DNA of 64,000 bases, taken from assembly GCA_017794705.1 (NCBI GenBank), contig CP051235.1, forward strand, positions 1,179,010 through 1,243,009, given 5' to 3'. The stretch comes from Devosia sp. GTDB taxonomy: Bacteria; Pseudomonadota; Alphaproteobacteria; Rhizobiales; Devosiaceae. Position numbers and translations under genes: made by a program. The notes under the pieces were generated by a model. It saw only the letters and a program-made list of their open reading frames with translations, made no database searches and was not told the DNA's origin. Position 1 is the first letter of the stretch, and each line of letters begins with the position of its first letter. Below, in pieces: positions 60,975 to 64,000 of the stretch.

Positions 60975-62452
60975 CTGGTCAGCGTACCGGCGAGATAGGC
61001 TTGCAAGATCTGTTCGGTGCCCGTCGACCAGATGGTCTTGAGGGCGTGGGAGAAAGCTTGGACATAGGAGGGCGAATTTGCAAGCGGGCCGAAAATGTCC
61101 GTCATCGTCAAAAAAGCGGCAGGGTCGTCTTTCGCCACGCGGGCCCGTTCCTGCAGACGGTCCCAGTTGGGGTCGTTCGGCGCGATGTGTTTTCCGCTTT
61201 CCGTTTCGCCGAAGCAGTAGCGGCACCAGAGCGCGGAAACCAACGCCAGCCCTTCAATGGAAGCGCCATCGCGCAGCCGGTCGTTGACCGTGGGCAGGAT
61301 GAACTTGGGCTGCCGGTTGGAACCATCGAGGCACAGCCGCCGCACCGTATCGCCGACCGTGGGGTTGGCGAAGCGCTCCTCGACCTTTTCGAGATAGGCG
61401 TGAAGATCAGTGTCGGGCACTGGCGGGACGACCGGAATGACTTCGGTCTCGACCAGCTTTCTGAGGAACCCCGAGACCAGCGGATTGGCCATCGCTTCAT
61501 GGACGAACTCGATGTCCATCAGCCCGGCCGGATAGGCGATCGCGGCGTGACCGCCATTGAGGATGCGGATTTTCATCATCTCGAAAGGAGCGACATCGGA
61601 GACAAAGGTGACGCCTGCTCTTTCCAGCGCCGGGCGGCCTTGGGGGAAGATGTCTTCCACCACCCATTGCCGGAAGGTCTCGCAGGTGACCGGCCAATTG
61701 TCTCCGATGCCGTATGTGCCAGCGACCAGGCTGCGTTCCAGGTCTGAAGTCGCCGGCGTTATGCGATCCACCATGGCGTCGGGGAACGCAACCTGCGTTC
61801 GGACCCAATCCGCCAGAGCCGGATCGATGAGGTGGGCAAGGCCCGCCACCGCGTCGCGGGTGACGTGGCCGTTGCCGGGGATGTTGTCGCAGCTCATGAC
61901 GGTAAACGGCGCAAGGCCCGCACCGCGCCGCGCTGTCAGACCGGCGAGGATGAGACCGAACACGGTCTGTGGGGTGGCCATGTTGGCAGCATCCATCACG
62001 ATGTCAGGATGGGTGGCGTCGAACCTGCCGCTTGAATCGAGGAAATACCCGCCTTCGGTGATGGTCAGCGACACGATGCGAATGGCCGGGTTGACCAGCC
62101 AGGCCATCAGGGTTGGCACGTCACCCGGTTCGACGTAATCGATCATGGCGCCGGTGACCCGGGCGCTCTGGGTGCGCGCATCACGTTCGACGACTGTCGT
62201 CAACCAGTCCTGCGCCTGAAGCTTGCCGCGCATTTCGGCATCATGTGCTCGCACCCCGGCACCGACGATTGCCCAGTCGTGGTCAAGGCCGAGATTAAAC
62301 AGGTCGTCGAGATAAACCGCCTGATGGGCGCGGTGAAAATTGCCAACCCCGAAGTGCAGTATGCCGGGCTTCAGGTCGGCGCGCCTGTAGGCGGGCACCT
62401 TCACATCGTCCGGCAACTCGCCCAGCGCACTCAAAGACAGCGGAATAGTCAA
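60971..62452 (-). CDS. Mannitol dehydrogenase family polyol 2-dehydrogenase
   Basis: 493 residues, long-chain, zinc-independent NAD polyol dehydrogenase. N-terminal LKPGILHFGVGNFHRAHQAVYLDDL, middle TVMSCDNIPGNGHVTRDAV, and the catalytic Lys-Asn-His motif as KIRILNGGHAAIAY. Oxidises a sugar alcohol (mannitol, arabitol or similar) to the 2-ketose in the cytoplasm. Lies 27 bases after the ABC ATPase gene. The downstream kinase type suggests that a pentitol may be the physiological substrate. Confidence 0.92.
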   Translation of the reverse strand: MTIPLSLSALGELPDDVKVPAYRRADLKPGILHFGVGNFHRAHQAVYLDDLFNLGLDHDWAIVGAGVRAHDAEMRGKLQAQDWLTTVVERDARTQSARVTGAMIDYVEPGDVPTLMAWLVNPAIRIVSLTITEGGYFLDSSGRFDATHPDIVMDAANMATPQTVFGLILAGLTARRGAGLAPFTVMSCDNIPGNGHVTRDAVAGLAHLIDPALADWVRTQVAFPDAMVDRITPATSDLERSLVAGTYGIGDNWPVTCETFRQWVVEDIFPQGRPALERAGVTFVSDVAPFEMMKIRILNGGHAAIAYPAGLMDIEFVHEAMANPLVSGFLRKLVETEVIPVVPPVPDTDLHAYLEKVEERFANPTVGDTVRRLCLDGSNRQPKFILPTVNDRLRDGASIEGLALVSALWCRYCFGETESGKHIAPNDPNWDRLQERARVAKDDPAAFLTMTDIFGPLANSPSYVQAFSHALKTIWSTGTEQILQAYLAGTLTS

Positions 62453-62479
62453 CTTGGTGTCCTTGTTCTTCGAATGCGT

Positions 62480-63478
<999 letters not shown>

Positions 63479-63492
63479 TGTGGTGACTCCCC

Positions 63493-64000
63493 CTATTTAA
63501 CCGCGCCGAAGGTCAGGCCGCGGACAAGCTGTTTCTGAGAGAACCAGCCGAGAATGAGAATTGGCGCGATGGCCATGGTCGAGGCTGCGGAAAGCTTGGC
63601 GTAGAACAGGCCCTCGGGGCTCGAATAGCTGGCAATGAATGCCGTCAGTGGCGCAGCCTGCGCGGCCGTCAGATTGAGCGTCCAGAACGCCTCGTTCCAG
63701 GCCAGGATGAAGTTGAGCAGGATGGTCGAGGCGATGCCGGGCACCGCCATCGGCGTCAGCACGTAAAGAATTTCATTGCGCAGGTTGGCGCCGTCCATGC
63801 GGGCCGCTTCGAGGATCTCGCCGGGGATTTCGCGGAAGTAAGTGTAGAGCATCCACACGATGATCGGCAGGTTGATCAGCATGAGGACGATGACCATGCC
63901 GAACCGCGAATCCAGCAACCCGAGCTGAATGAACAGCAGGTAGATCGGGTAGAGCACACCTACAGCCGGCAGCATCTTGGTCGACAGCATCCACAACAGG
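63493..64000 (-). CDS. Polyol ABC transporter permease (MalG/SmoG type), 5' part outside the window
   Basis: C-terminal 168 residues visible. Spans and EAA loop [53 protein letters not shown] identify the MalG-type CUT1 permease. Ends [16 protein letters not shown]. The frame is open to the window edge, so the start, the partner permease and the binding protein lie beyond 64000. Confidence 0.92.
   Translation of the reverse strand, partial: LLWMLSTKMLPAVGVLYPIYLLFIQLGLLDSRFGMVIVLMLINLPIIVWMLYTYFREIPGEILEAARMDGANLRNEILYVLTPMAVPGIASTILLNFILAWNEAFWTLNLTAAQAAPLTAFIASYSSPEGLFYAKLSAASTMAIAPILILGWFSQKQLVRGLTFGAVK

Noticed and set aside
58631-61747. A 1038-codon open frame on the plus strand, and other long plus-strand frames at 4746-6245, 33647-35803 and 18037-19599
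   Set aside because: Each lies antisense to a clearly recognised gene (HAD-FGGY/polyol dehydrogenase, GH1, ABC binding protein, mannonate dehydratase). High GC at third positions keeps the opposite frame open; the products show no domain and no ribosome site.

Overview
The window looks like a chromosomal segment from a GC-rich alphaproteobacterium, most likely in the order Hyphomicrobiales (Rhizobiales). The evidence is family-level: two Irr-type iron boxes, a galactoside operon laid out like the rhizobial agp/aga locus, a polyol operon of the smo/mtlK type, DUF3422, and DUF1365 next to a flavin amine oxidase. I cannot name a genus. No rRNA, tRNA, CRISPR array, phage or transposase was recognised. 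Genes are packed tightly: all eight convergent gene pairs either overlap at their stops or lie within about 15 bases of each other.

Layout. 1-3.1 kb: tail of a sensor kinase, then a ferric-iron substrate-binding protein and permease (FutA/FutB type, no ATPase alongside) behind an Irr-like box. 3.1-6.3 kb: GH13 alpha-glucosidase and GH1 beta-glucosidase behind a LacI-type palindrome. 6.4-18.2 kb: housekeeping and metabolic genes (Mrp ATPase, small transaldolase, aromatic aminotransferase, FG-GAP protein, M20 amidohydrolase plus AbrB membrane protein, 2-hydroxyacid dehydrogenase, AEC carrier, glycerol kinase, DUF3422, CAP-family lipoprotein). 18.3-23.3 kb: uronate locus (mannonate dehydratase, TRAP transporter, GntR regulator with operator). 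23.3-25.3 kb: imelysin and an ASCH-like protein. 25.3-36.9 kb: AraC-controlled alpha-galactoside operon with an Opp/Dpp-type ABC importer and two GH4 glycosidases that flank a flavin-dependent halogenase.

36.9-41.3 kb: DUF1365, flavin amine oxidase, DUF2177, AlkD-like repair protein. 40.2-46.2 kb: iron operon read leftwards (imelysin, bfd, bfr, di-heme oxidoreductase, second imelysin, DUF1513) behind an Irr-like box. 46.3-50.1 kb: ABC-2 exporter with membrane-fusion protein and TetR repressor, with a perfect 20-bp palindrome. 50.1-50.85 kb: a palindromic repeat and an unexplained hairpin-rich intergenic region. 50.8-53.6 kb: gamma carbonic anhydrase, kbl, tdh. 53.7-56.6 kb: small secreted Cys-rich protein, cytochrome P450, sulfotransferase-like protein. 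56.7-58.4 kb: BCCT transporter. 58.7-64 kb: polyol operon with a HAD phosphatase fused to an FGGY kinase, a mannitol-type dehydrogenase, ABC ATPase and a truncated permease.

The main new observations are: (1) intercistronic stem-loops in at least four operons whose non-Watson-Crick positions are G.U wobbles only in the coding-strand RNA, so they look selected as RNA structures placed after the first exported-protein gene or after bfr; (2) a halogenase embedded in a galactoside operon; (3) an iron programme in which import, redox, storage and release genes share one Irr-like site; (4) a HAD-FGGY fusion; and (5) a 578-base intergenic region dense in hairpins with no recognised RNA family.
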